This document shows, piece by piece, positions 1-11,071 of a stretch of 64,000 nucleotides of DNA. The stretch is taken from positions 124,001 through 188,000 of the forward strand of contig JAQOTA010000018.1 of the NCBI GenBank assembly GCA_029532415.1, written 5' to 3'. Origin of the DNA: Marasmius tenuissimus (taxonomy: Eukaryota; Basidiomycota; Agaricomycetes; Agaricales; Marasmiaceae). Each line of letters starts with the position of its first letter. The first letter of the stretch is position 1. Both the position numbers and the translations under genes were made by a program. The notes beneath the pieces are model-generated. The model made no database searches. It worked only from the letters and a program-made list of their open reading frames with translations, and was not told where the DNA came from.

Positions 1-296
1 TCTGGGGTAGATCTGGTCAGCAGGGAGTCACCGCTATGGTTTTTTACCGAATCTACCCTACACCCACGAGACGCGTTTAACTTGCACCCAAGACCAGACC
101 CACTGCAACAACCCTCACCACCTATGATATTCTCTTGGTACGTAAATCACCGTTTCTTCGTATATCTTCATAATGTCGAATATATACCTTGCCGTCATCT
201 AGAATCCAGGCCTCCATGAACATCTCGACCAGGTAGGCCCTGTATTCTCTCGAGATTCCCGTGCTGTAATACTTCTGCCCTTGTTTGTTTAAGCAC

Positions 297-560
297 TCAT
301 ATGCCTGTAAGCACTCGCAAGTTGACCAGCGGTGGGTGGTTATACTCAAGGAGGGCATGCCCGGGAGTTTCCACGGCGTAGCGGCAAAATTGACAATTCC
401 CCTCGTCATGAGGAACTTGCAATGGGAAGTATCGTCTGACAATATCGCGTCTCCTTTTTGATTCGAGCAACACCCCCAAAACGCACAGGCCCGTTGACCT
501 TTCCAGTTCCCACGGGACTAGTAGCAGGTTATTTATGGACTTTGCCCGGTGGCGTATATC
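297..560 (-). mobile_element. Decayed 3' end of a non-LTR retrotransposon
   Basis: Read on the minus strand this segment encodes a short peptide with a Cys-x2-Cys, then VETPGHALLE and a Tyr where a Cys is expected. This arrangement resembles the zinc-binding tail found after the reverse transcriptase/RNase H of LINE-like elements in mushroom genomes. Upstream in the same sense, residues such as LVPWELERSTGLCVLGVL fit the preceding part of that tail. The reading frame changes downstream (continuing to about 122 in another frame) and no polymerase domain is present, so this is a truncated relic. The family resemblance is from memory of such tails; confidence is moderate to low. Confidence 0.42.
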
Positions 561-928
561 ATCAATCCGATATGGAAAATTTGTAGAAACTACTCACGAT
601 CCGTTGATATTACATACCTGACAATGTTCTCAAAACCACAGGCCCTCTGGAGTTGTGATGTTGAAGCCCTTTCTTCCCTTCCTCTACCACAAGCGCAGGA
701 AAAACCTTTGAAACCTTGAAAACATATCCTACATGGAACAAGTTGCGAGCTATTGGACCTGGATAGGACTTGGTGCCGGTGAGTCGAAGATCGATTCGTT
801 TCATGATCCTCGGACCGCAGCGATGCCTATCTCACGCACTGACCTTGACGTCAACGCCCACCATATTTTCCACATTTCGTCTTCCTCTCTGACCCGTATT
901 GGTTTTGCTCTAACACAACAATCGTAGG

Positions 929-1548
929 GATCCTTACTATTGTGTGCCAATGCCTTCGGAAGGCTTTGTACCCATGCCTCACCCGCTCGGAGCTGGAGAA
1001 CGCTTCGAACTGTCTTAAAGCTGTGTATACGAAACACAATGATCTCGTATCACCGCCATTCCACGACGAGTACCACACGTGAGTAAATGATTAGCGCTTT
1101 AGCCCTCACATCATCCTATTGACTCGATTAAATTTAGATTACAGACTGAGGCATCCGAGATAGTTGTAAAGCACCTCCAAGAATCCGCCTTGTGGACCTA
1201 TATCGGATTCAATCCTGGACTGATTCCCGAAATCGTGCGCTGGTACGACCGGTCTGAGGAATGGACGCGGGGAATTCTTGTATGTTACCCAAACCTGAGC
1301 TCTTACGGATTCGAATACCTTACTCCCCCTGAAGCTGGCTCATGAGAAGGACAAACAGAGTCGTTACGAGGCTGAACGTCGCCGAATACAGGCTATCAGA
1401 CAGGCTGTCCCAGATCACTACTCTTCGGCCTACGAAAATCCATGTCATTCTGTAGTTAACAATCGCGGTCATACCTTTACGGTTGCTACTGAATGTGTGT
1501 CCTTCCTTTTGATTTTGAGTCATGACTTATACTGGAACGTATCCTAGT
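929..1548 (+). CDS. Unrecognised spliced gene or gene remnant
   Basis: Three exon-like stretches can be joined in frame. The first runs to 1080 (ending ..PPFHDEYHT). It is followed by an intron of GTGAGT..TTTAG form and an exon encoding EASEIVVKHLQESALW and IPEIVRWYDRSEEWTRGIL. A second intron (GTATGT..GAAG) leads to a charged stretch (LAHEKDKQSRYEAERRR) that stays open to a stop near 1548. The composition looks like real protein rather than random translation, but I do not recognise the family and no convincing start codon is visible; an earlier exon may lie between 620 and 780. It may be a relic of a larger gene. Confidence 0.33.
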
Positions 1549-2325
1549 AAACGTACTCAGGAGTCCGTCAGCCACCTCTGGTGCCCGTACGCGTTCTAGA
1601 CGCGTGTATCCAAATGGCGAGGTAGACACACGCACCCGATGATGTGTATACAAGGCGATTCGTCGATCTCGACGTTTAGTCGGTACGTACCTCACTCCAG
1701 ATCGAACGTGGCTCATCGCCGCTGAATAGAGTTTGGAGAACTTATACAGAATATACGCCGGTAGTCGATTTTCGGATTACAGTTTCAACTGCATTCAGAT
1801 TGTTTTTGCTATCCTGAACCTCCATTTTGTTTGTTTGTTTTGTTGATTTCATTATGGATACTGCTCTTGTCAATATCATCAGGTTACCTTACTCAACGCG
1901 ACATGCTATCAATAGTGTATTGGTATCACCCGGAAACGTTGTCTCTTTACCATGCCAGCCACCGGACTCATTATTCCTTAAAGTCTGAGTACCTCGGGCA
2001 AGTTGGAGCGTAGATAGACTCCGAATCGTATATCGAATTCGTTTGAGTTCTGAAGAGGGAGCGAGGGGACGGGGAACGATCGTTGATGGACCGGGTGACA
2101 TTTTGGCACTTGCGACTCGGGGTGTATGGATAGGTCAACAGCTAAGTACATACTCACTTGCCTTTCGTATGAGCACATAATTGGGTCAAAAATGTGTGAC
2201 GTTTACGAAATCGTGCAGTGTTTGGGCACGCTGTCAAGGAAATGTCTTATTTTGGGTGTTGGTGCTCGAGGAATCGTTTGCTGTTCATCAGGAAACACGT
2301 TTTGAGGTATGGAGCTCGGCCTATT
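1549..2325. other. No gene recognised
   Basis: Short open frames occur here on both strands, but none has recognisable protein character or joins to a neighbour through plausible splice sites. The stretch lies between the unrecognised gene at 929-1548 and the first Plavaka-type subterminal motif. Confidence 0.5.
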
Positions 2326-2352
2326 TCCATAGCATCCATAGCGCTCCATAGC
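2326..2352. repeat. Left subterminal CCATAGC motif cluster
   Basis: CCATAGC occurs three times about 9-11 bp apart, the middle one within CCATAGCGCTCCATAGCG. The same word, mostly as TGCTATGGAGC on the plus strand, recurs at 8266 and several times between 18283 and 18400. Clustered subterminal repeats of this kind are typical transposase-binding sites of CACTA-like elements. Confidence 0.5.
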
Positions 2353-3140
2353 GCAGACCGTGGGATAGGTAACCTCGGGACCCCGGGCTGGCCTGCTCCA
2401 CGCAAGCGAAATGTGTCATTGTTTCTCAAGAAATAGCTGAGGTGAATGGCCCAACAAATATATTCCTTGAATTTTTGTAGCCTTCAGCTGTCACTTCGAA
2501 AGCCAACGAGTGGGTACATCCTCTATTACCAGATCCATAGTGCTCACCTTTTTTTTCTCCGCCATTCCACGTCTCTCTATGACCTAGAATTGATTGATTA
2601 CGGTCACAACCCGCATCGTGCTACTGGGTATTACCGGCTCGGAAGATGAAAGTGGCATCGCTCGAAATGTATATATTGAAGTAGTACAAAAATCACTATC
2701 CTAAGTCAACTTGTGTTCCGTTACTGACTGTCCGAGGCCTACGAGCGTAACGGGCTTTATAGATTTTGGGCCAGAACCGTAGTAGTAGGAAATCACGAAG
2801 GCGGAGGTACGGATTGAGGTAAAAGTTGGATGCCTGATTCAAAACGGTCGCCGACGTCCAAAGAGGGGAAACTCGTTTGCCATATTCTGGAATCAGGTGG
2901 CAGGTCTGCTTTATAGCAGATAGAGGGAGAATGACGGACTGTTTTTCGTTCAGGCGTGTTGATATAGCAATCTTGTACATGAGGAGATCCGGGACGGGTT
3001 CTCGAAGCGGACGAAAGAGATCGAGGAAGACAAGGGGCTCGTTGTATTGCCCAAGGCGTTCAGGAAAACGGAAGATTGCCCGAAGGCGAGCAACATGGAG
3101 TCCTATAATAGTTTGATTTAAATGATTAAGACTTTACTGT
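2353..3140. other. Non-coding left flank of transposase gene
   Basis: This stretch lies downstream of the transposase stop and probably holds its 3' untranslated region and the left end of the element. The open frames here (for example 2446-2649 and 2696-2980) have no recognisable character and no splice links. Confidence 0.4.
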
Positions 3141-5908
3141 TCAGCGAAGATGCGGGCACGCACCAGAGAAAGGATTGGCATTGTACGTTTCATCATTCCC
3201 AGGCTGGCGGTTTCTCCTGGGGTTATACCGGACGAGTACGGTGCTGAATCTTTCGGGTTTCTCCGGGACTGGTAGTCTGTCTCGTTCCCGCTTTGCTGGA
3301 ATGTGTTTCGAAGCGTGAAGAATGTCGTACTCGATAGATGATCCAAGCATTGGCAGTGGCCGAAGACTCAACTTGGCACGATTCCAAATCGAGATTTTCG
3401 AGTTTGCATCAAGAAGTGCACGCGTAGGAATTTTGTTGCGATCCATGAACTCTTGAAGATAGTAGAGGAAGTGTGATGCATGGTGTTCGTGTTCTAGAGA
3501 GGCGACAGTGGTCACTGAAGTGCGTTGTGCAACATCATATGGAGACCGGCCCGACGTGAATTCTGTCTCGTCATCCCAAAGCACGTTGCCGTTAGCCTCG
3601 TTGTCGTTGTCCACATCGGAATCGTCGTAGTCATCGTCACCGTCATCAAGCTCATCGTCTCCTTCACCTTCCTTCTCATCCTCATTCATCCAACCACCCG
3701 TCATAGACCACTGAAGATACACATCAAACCGAAAAATTGCCTCTCGTCTCTCCAACCACTTCACCATCTGCTTCGTATAATTATTCCGGTTTGATGCTCG
3801 ATATCCCATCTTTGCAAAATCGATATGAAGGCGCTCCGATATTTCCGAGTTGAACCCAGCAGGGCTACCCCGGGAACGTATATGATCAGGATAATGTTTG
3901 ATGTTGTGGAATTTTGGGATATTAAAGTGCTCGCGGATGCCGAGTTCTTGAAGGATTGCTTTGTTGGAATGAATCGTGCGCCATGCTTCTTCAAGCTCTT
4001 TGAGGGTTTCATCGGTATGTTTCTCGAGGCGTGCCAGGTAGATGAAGTCTAACACACCCCGGATAGTTAGGATGACTTTGGGATCTGTTGCACCAGCGAG
4101 GACTCCCAAAAATGTTTTTTCCATGTTTTTGAACTCCTTTCCAGTCCATTGCGAAGTCAACGAGATGCCCCGTTTGAAATGGCGGAGGGTAGGATGAGGT
4201 GACATAGTCCGGTAACGTGCATCGACCTCTCGTTCTTTCCCTTCCTTCCTCCCTTCTATTTCTAATGAGTTCGTTCCCCAGCCAACGGCATGGTCATGGA
4301 ATATTCCTTTGTGAAGCTGGTGATGGATGTCCGGTGTGACAGAGTGTGCGATTGAGCAGTGAGGAAGGTCATCCCAGAATGGATGCGTAGGCCGTAAGTT
4401 CAAGTGATCAAAATCCAGCGAAGCAAAACCTGACAACTTATCATCGATAGCCTTCAAAGTTGTCGCGTTATCCCTCCATCTGGAATATGTCGGTTCTACT
4501 CCTCGTCGCTTGGGGTCAACGTCGCAGCTAGGGCAACTCGTCGACTTCACGCATGCAACAAGGCACTGCTCGGGATAATCAGCAATGTATGCAGCCAGAA
4601 GGGGGAATACATGGCGGATTTTCCCATCTGCACATATGGTTTCGATACCACTCTGACCAGCTTCGACCAATGGCTTGAGGAGAATCCGCATAGCCTCATG
4701 GAAGATCTGCTGTTGCGCAGAGGACCTCTTGGTCTTGTCGAAGATCTCGAGTTTGGACACCGGCAAGTATCCAATCAACACCATTGCACGGGAGGAAGGT
4801 TTTCGTCTGACTTCCTGACTGATATTGCCAATTGACAGGTACACCGGCCATGCCTTTTTGTCTCCACTGAACGTGGTAAGACATGTCTCATCAGAGGCAA
4901 TAATGACAGGTGCGACAGTAGCACCCTCTGGTAGTTCCTCCTGCTCATAGTACATACAGTCAGCTTTCTACTGTATTGCCAAACAGCTGTTATACAGTGT
5001 CGTACCTGGACATTCCACCACCAATCTGCTGACCACATCTCACCATATTCCCTGTTGGCACCGTTTTCATCCCGGTACACACGGACAGGAGAGTATTGGA
5101 GGCAATCTTGGAAGGCCGGGTTCCCAATGAGGTCTTTCACGACTTCCACCGGATCACGATGCCATACATCAAGTGATTCAGTGAGCTCTTTCCCATCTGC
5201 ACCTTTCAGGTTTCCGGTTACTGACAATTCACTCCATTTCCAGCCAGGTCCTGTTGGTAATGCGTCGATGTATTTGAGGAAAGCACGTTTATTACGAAAA
5301 GAGGGGTCTAAACTCTCTCGTATCTAATCAAAGGTAAGCTTCATGTCACGTTTATTTCTATGATTTCTTACATTTCGGAGTCGTAGAAAGTCATCAATGC
5401 TCCTCATACTTGTCCCACATAGTGCTAACCATCGTGCGAGTTCCCATTCATCGAAGCTACGAAATGGCGCCCACGGCTCGCAATCATGCTTGAGTTGGTC
5501 ATCCCGGATGTCTTCAAATATCGTCTTCCCAACCCCATACGTCGACCCTGTATCCCATGGAAAATCCTCGATCCACACTTTCTTCTTACTCTCTGTCGCT
5601 ACATCCTCGTCCTCAACCTCTTCAATCTCCACACGCAAGGTCGAGGTATTTGGCGGTGGTTGTGCTGGTGGGTGTGGTATTGATGGGATCGGTGGAGAAG
5701 GCAGTTCACTGACATCATAGAAGCCTGTATATGGACTAGGAGGGCTAGAAACCGGCTCGCTATTTTGCTGATTGTCATCATCGGATCGGTCCTCTTCCAC
5801 GGCCAGTTCCAGCTTCTCTCTACACGGAGCAGAGTGGTGATAATGCAATGAGAGCCCGTGCATTGCATCGTAGCTCTTTGAGCAGTACGGGCATCTGTGC
5901 TGTGCCAT
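3141..5908 (-). CDS. Plavaka-family transposase
   Basis: The gene has three exons: 5908-5372, 5323-5006 and 4940-3141, all joined in phase, giving about 885 residues. The N-terminus has a C2H2-like finger (CPYCSKSYDAMHGLSLHYHH). An acidic linker follows, then the conserved block DALPTGPGWKW, the WHRDPVEVVKDLIGNPAF motif, and EMWSADWWWNVQ leading into APVIIASDETCLTTFSGDKK and WPVYLSIGNI. These are hallmarks of the Plavaka group of CACTA-like transposases in basidiomycetes. A later acidic run (about residues 735-765) precedes the C-terminus. The exact 3' end is uncertain: the last 30 codons could instead be spliced into another frame ending near 3134. No internal stop was seen, so the gene may be functional. 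It is divergent from the DUF6532 gene. Confidence 0.85.
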
Positions 5909-6135
5909 TTGGAATGTCAGAACAGGTGAGTATCGTTTCCAAGTTGGTCTTCACGATTGTCAGGCTGAAATTTTCGAGTGGGGCCCAGTGGGGCGTGGTT
6001 ACCATTGTGTCATATGCTGGGCACATATGGGCGACGATGGATCAGGCTTGTGGAGCCTAACACGTGCTCTTAAACTTTAAAAGGTACGTACACAGCACAC
6101 CGCTTTTCCCATTCATTTCCCCCCCTCACCTCACC
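5909..6135. promoter_or_regulatory. Divergent promoter of transposase and DUF6532 gene
   Basis: The 227-bp gap separates the two start codons and must hold both promoters. A TATA-like TTTAAAAGG lies at about 6074-6082, suited to the plus-strand gene. The plus-strand start at 6136 has a good context (TCACCATGG). Confidence 0.5.
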
Positions 6136-8148
6136 ATGGCCTCTCAGGACGGCAAACGTCGATCCTGCCGTCAAGTTGTCAGTGGATCTGAAGATGATAC
6201 CACTCCCCCTCCCCCAAAAAGGCATCGCGGCAGACAATTTGGAGACAATCTAGATGGTAATAACGACAGAGCAAGTACTCGTTCCCGAAAGCCTTCTGAG
6301 CGTCAGCAAGTAGCCGGTGAGTTCCACTAAAATTCAAGTCTCGATTGTCAACTCAGACCTGTTTGTCAACAGCCCGCGATCAAATCAACAGTTTGGAAAG
6401 GAAGAATGAGCAGTTGCAAGCTGCTCTTCGGAGGATGAAGAACCAAACTTCACGTGAAGATTATGAAAGCACGTAGACTCTTTTGTCATCTACTTCTCAG
6501 TAATGATCCGTTTGGTAGGCCCAGATGAGTTTGAATCAGAGGAGGAACGCGAGTTACCCCTCAGGACTGCGGTACGTTACAGTTGCTGAAGCCTATTTCC
6601 AACGTAGACTTACCTTATCAATTAGATCCAGCCTTCAGGGACTGTTACTCTAAGCACTTCTCGCCAAACTGTGACGCCACGTCTGCGCCGTGCTGGCGAG
6701 AAGTCTCAAGCCTCTACCAAATCCGCACCCCAAACTGTGACGAGCACGCCCCAGCCGACTCGGGCTCCCTCCAGTGATCTTGATGAACTCCACCCCCTCG
6801 CGCCACCATCTCCAACACCCGGTTGGTCCAATATACCAGAGAAGGAGAACCAGTCTCTACCTGCCCAGCCTCAAGCACAGCCCACTCAAACACCAGCTTC
6901 GTCTCGCAAGGAACCTTCCCGGGAAGCCGCTCAATCAGCACCAACTCCATCTGCCCCTGCCACCAAGTCGTCCAAGTCCAAACCACGACAAAAGGACTTC
7001 GACGGGAGCCTGGCTTCGATTGCGCAACGTGGACCGCGGGAGATGGAGGCACGCTTCAACACCCGTGACCCCTTCCCTGATCCGACTACTCTTGCAAAAA
7101 CGGCTAAGCGCTGCCTTGAGAGCACCTGTAAGGATCTTGGCGTTGAAGTCCAGTCTTCTCCAGAGATACTAAAGCTTGTGAGTGCCGACTTTTGTCGTGT
7201 TTTTTGACTAACTGCTACTATCACAGTTTGGCTTAAGGCAATCTCGTGCACGACAGATCCCTCTCGACCACATCCGGGCCCGTATACCAGCGCACTACGG
7301 GTTGTGTGAGTCCCAACACCCTAGAAAAAAACAGGAAAACGTTAAACGAGTCCGATGGTTACTTGAAGAGGAGCGATACACACACAAGGTACGTTTTTTC
7401 TACTCCGTTGACCACTTACTCATCTAATGCCCCTAGGATCCCACGAACCTCACTGGTTATCTCGAGAACTCTATCTTCCCGTTGATATACAAGATCGCAT
7501 ACTTCGCTCGGAATGATTCCCATGGCAAGGTTTTCCCAAGATTCTTTGAGGGCGATGGCTCCGACAAACGCCCCTCTTTTCCTTCCGCAACGCTTGCTCT
7601 TATCAAACTCCAGGTACGTTACGAGTTTTTTTCTACCCTTCTATCAAGTTACTCACCTCCGCTAGGTTGAGTTTTGCCTCCAGGAGTGGGCACAAAGTGG
7701 CGAACGGATCCCTGCCGAGTTCAAACGCAAACCACACCAGCTAGACTCGCGGTTCCAGAAGCATCTGGCAGACGTTGAGGAGTGGATTAAGTCGGCACCA
7801 GCACAAACGGCAAAAATACGCAATCGGTGGCACAAGCGGGCGGCGTGAGTCTTTGATTACGGCCATATCCTTGCACCTACTGATAAACCTTTTTATACTA
7901 GAGCTGTTGAGCATCGAGCTGACATGGAGTTGCCATCTCGTACAGAAAACAACGTACAAAGAGCGACAGCCGCCCTCTTGGCCCGAACTGGGGACACGGA
8001 TAGCGAGGACGACAACCAACTCGAGGATTCTGATGAGGGCTCGGAACGAGGTGCCAGGGGTGATAGCCCTATTCCGGAGCCTGTGTCGGGAGAGGAAGGG
8101 GGAGGGGAGGCTGCCGGTGGTTCACGAGATGAAGTTAGTCAGGAATGA
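6136..8148 (+). CDS. DUF6532-domain protein carried by the transposon
   Basis: This multi-exon gene reads through without stops. The N-terminus is basic and Ser/Pro-rich (KRRSCRQ, PPPPKRHRGR). Next comes a short coiled coil (ARDQINSLERKNEQLQAALR) and a long disordered Pro/Gln/Ser linker. The folded C-terminal half begins near LFGLRQSRARQIPLDHIRAR and includes VRWLLEEERYTHK, YLENSIFPLIYKIAYF, TLALIKLQ and VEFCLQEW. This pattern fits DUF6532, a domain common in mushroom genomes and of unknown function. The tail is acidic (DTDSEDDNQLEDSDEG). Likely introns lie near 6318, 6475, 6572, 7176, 7389, 7614 and 7847. Sharing a promoter with the transposase suggests an accessory, probably nuclear, role in transposition or its control; that is inference. 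Confidence 0.75.
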
Positions 8149-8261
8149 ATTACATTTTGAGTACGCGACCAGAACAATGTATGTATGTATCCCGAATGTA
8201 TTTTCCTCCCGGAATATGCACAAGGTACTAGTGTACCAAGGACATTGTTACAGCCGATATA

Positions 8262-8341
8262 GCCTCCATAGCGCAGCCCAGGCAGCACTTGTGACAGGCC
8301 GGCGCTACCCTATTAGGTACCCATATAGCCGTGTGGGAAAT
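8262..8341. repeat. Right terminus of the Plavaka element
   Basis: Read inward on the minus strand from 8341 the sequence starts TTTCCCACACGGCTATATGG and contains CCTGTCACAAGTGC about 40 bp in. Both blocks recur at 18216-18270 in the opposite orientation, at roughly 70-75 percent identity over about 60 bp. One CCATAGCG motif follows at 8266. Confidence 0.62.
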
Positions 8342-10444
8342 TAGTCTGACAGGTGTTGCCTCACCAAGCAACGAGGTATTACGACACCTCTCGTCCTTCC
8401 TCGGCCTCAGCTCAGTGCGCATCCACTCTGCTTTTTAATACTTTACGGTGCTCATACTTGAAGTAGTACTTCCTACGTCGACGAAAAAACGAACAACACC
8501 ATATTATTGTCAGGCGAAGTTTATTCACTGCGACTCAGCGCTCTAGCGACCGGCGCCCACCCACTCCGTACGCACCCTCCCTCACATGCGCCAAAAGGTT
8601 GCGACTACCCACCGCATTCACTCTTACCTCTCATCATGGACGTGCTAGATCATAATCGGACTGGATCGGACGAAATACAGGGTAGGTTCAAGCAGCAGTA
8701 GCACGCCTATGGGTTCATCTCAAGACTAGTGCGCCATGTCTCCTACTACATGCGATCTGGCTCTTGTAGGGATGCTTTAGGCACGCTTTACAGGAGTTCT
8801 TGGGTGGTCAATCTCATCTCCTTCCCGAGAATACATCCAGCATTCGAAACGGGTTCCACCAGCTCTCCAGAGCACTGAAAACAATACGCAACCCTCTCCG
8901 GTGCTTCACCTCATTGCGCCCTTATTGTTACATGCACTCGACCACTCCCTCTAGCCCACGGCAGGCATTTGTTATCTCATTTTTTCGCTTGATTACATGG
9001 TCTTTGCTACTGCCAAGCTCATTTACTGAGAAACGACGCGTCTAATGGGAGGAGTCAGCCTGAAGCAACTTCCGCTGGACCTTGCGATACTGGCCACTTT
9101 CCCGAGAGCTTTGGTTGCTTTAGGCGTTCTTGAATATCTCTCTTTAGGGCCGGTGCTCAAAATCAATATCGTATTTCTTTTCACCTACCGTTAACCGCTC
9201 GACCACTATCTGCGCGTCCAACATCGGGATGTGATACTTCACTATCATTTGATGGCTTCTCTGTACTCCTTTTCTCCCTCCGTGACCATAGTATCACTAC
9301 CGCAGCGATCCCGTTCAGTTTCTCTTGCTCAGCCACGTTTGACAACTCAGCTTGTGAGTACTATGTAGGAGGGCCTTCCGATGCGCTGTCCGTACTTATT
9401 TAACGTCGTTGTGACTCGTTGACTGGCAGCTGGACTATAACACATCTGTCGACCTGTGACTGGGTAGTCAATAGAATTGGGCTTTGTGTATCTACCATGT
9501 TCAATTTATGTGATCCAAGAGTTCACTACACGGGTGACCGGCCCCATTGGGCCACGACCCGAGCGTCGTTTGATAAATCTAAGCATTTGAATACCATCCT
9601 TGCCCAACGACGGTGATCACTTAGACCTTTCCGCACCTCATGAACCAGTCTATTCTTTCAACCCTCAATCAATGGATTGACTAGCCAAATGATAACCGAG
9701 ATTCAAATCTATTTGTTGACTCGACGACTACTCTTGTATATTGGCATATCCCTCAAAAACTCCCCTTCCATCCCTAGTACCCGTTCAAGAGTTTATAGGA
9801 CTTTTCATAGCTTTGAACAGCATTGGCATGTCTAGCTAAGAGTCAAATAAGCAAGGTAATTCTCTATCAAGTCTAGGGGGGACAGCCCGCGATTTTGTGT
9901 ACCTATCTCGGGAGTCACTGGCAGAGAAGTTGAATGTTCGCTAGTAGGAACGGGTTACCGGCGTTCTGAATTGGGTCTTTGACCACAAAAAGCCTGTATA
10001 AACATATATAAACTCATAGGATTATCTGCGTTTTTTTGGGGGAGCGGTTGTAGCATGAGGTGAATTGGACATTATGATCAAAGGTTGTTCAACGCGAGTT
10101 GAAAGGGATTTCGGTTCGCCGGAGTTCATTACTTTTTCGTCAGAGAGTTTGATGCTGACATACCCCAAGAGTACTATATAGTCAGCTTCTATATAGTCTA
10201 TACATCATTGTCTATGAGTTTCGTAGACTGTTCTCGGGTTGACGATAGGGAATAACGAATTTATGTTTTTGGCCCATTGACCGGCTAACCGGGTTCTTTG
10301 AGATACCCGGTTTTTCACATATCCACTTAGGCGCCTGCACAGTTCGGGGGCATTTCAAACTGCTCTCTGCCCTTGAACCTAAAGATGAAGGATCGAGCTG
10401 GATATAGACAACCCATTGAATGATATATACCTTTGGGGGCTGGC
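8342..10444. other. Gene-poor spacer between two mobile elements
   Basis: No open frame here has recognisable protein character on either strand. An AT-rich palindromic patch (CTATATAGTC with AGCTTCTATATAGTC) lies near 10175-10200. The region is probably old intergenic or transposon-derived DNA. Confidence 0.5.
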
Positions 10445-10449
10445 CAATG

Positions 10450-10770
10450 TGTTGAATCCGTGGACTATAATTAGATCCCGGTATATCCGAAGTCCCGGTT
10501 CATACTTCCCGCCATTGTATTATGCGGGACAATGCATACGCTATTGTTCTATTCTTCATTGTTCATTATGCTCATATGTACAATTTCTATTGTCGTCCTT
10601 ATATGGTAGTTCTATTGTCTCTACATGTATATAAGCTCGTAGTTCTCTACATGAATCTACAGTGTGCTTGAGCTTCTACGTCTCGCCTCTATCTCTCTAA
10701 ACTCCTCTCTGGTAAGTAGTAGTATAGCTATGTTGTAGTCCTCTGCGCTAGGCGTCATGCCGGCTCATCA
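10450..10770 (+). repeat. 5' LTR of copia element
   Basis: The 321-bp repeat begins TGTTGAATCC and ends GGCTCATCA, close to the usual TG..CA ends, and is preceded by the CAATG target duplication. It holds the TATA-like ATGTATATAAGC near 10624-10635, a likely promoter for the genomic transcript. It appears identical to the 3' copy. Confidence 0.96.
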
Positions 10771-10782
10771 GGTTATGGGCCC
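10771..10782 (+). other. Primer-binding site matching initiator tRNA-Met anticodon arm
   Basis: Directly after the 5' LTR lies GGTTATGGGCCC. It is the exact complement of GGGCCCATAACC, the anticodon-arm sequence of many eukaryotic initiator tRNA-Met genes (anticodon CAT inside). Priming by an internally cleaved half of this tRNA is known for Drosophila copia and yeast Ty5. The match to this species' own tRNA is assumed, not seen. Confidence 0.55.
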
Positions 10783-11071
10783 CGGTTAGCCCGACTACAA
10801 TGACGAGCGCCTTAATGGCTGCTGTCAGTGACGAGCGCCCCTAGGCTGCTGTCATCGGCTAGCTAGGCTAGACCTGCATGTTGCCATCGACCTCTTAATT
10901 GAGTGCTCGATCTATGGCATTGATGTACGTCCTTCGACGACATCGGATCTAAAGGATCCAATGCTCCTCGTTGAGCATAGCGCCTTGATGGCTGCTCCCT
11001 GTGTTGATTAGACGCATGCTGATGCTGTCTTTTCTAGATCCAACACCAAACTTTCAAAACCTCTTACTACC
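10783..11071 (+). other. Untranslated leader of copia element with short repeats
   Basis: This leader lies between primer site and Gag start. TGACGAGCGCC followed within a few bases by GGCTGCTGTCA occurs twice about 28 bp apart (10800-10855), and a weaker copy (AGCGCCTTGATGGCTGCT) lies near 10980. Such repeats could serve in packaging or dimerisation, but nothing shows this directly. Confidence 0.4.

Larger units (their letters stand above)
2326..8341. mobile_element. Plavaka-type (CACTA-like) DNA transposon
   Basis: The element carries a minus-strand Plavaka transposase (3141-5908) and a divergent plus-strand DUF6532 gene (6136-8148). The right end is well supported: the sequence just inside 8341, read inward, begins CCCACACGGCTA and matches the terminus of a second element copy at about 18216 over some 60 bp. 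The left end is only approximate. It is placed by three CCATAGC motifs at 2326-2352 that resemble subterminal motifs near the other ends, and a clean inverted terminal repeat was not found there. No target-site duplication could be fixed. Both genes remain readable, so the copy may be recent or even active. Confidence 0.62.

Noticed and set aside
10416..10634. Open frame of 72 codons across the 5' LTR, repeated at 16523-16708
   Set aside because: Its duplication is due to the LTRs; it lacks protein character and starts outside the element in one copy only.
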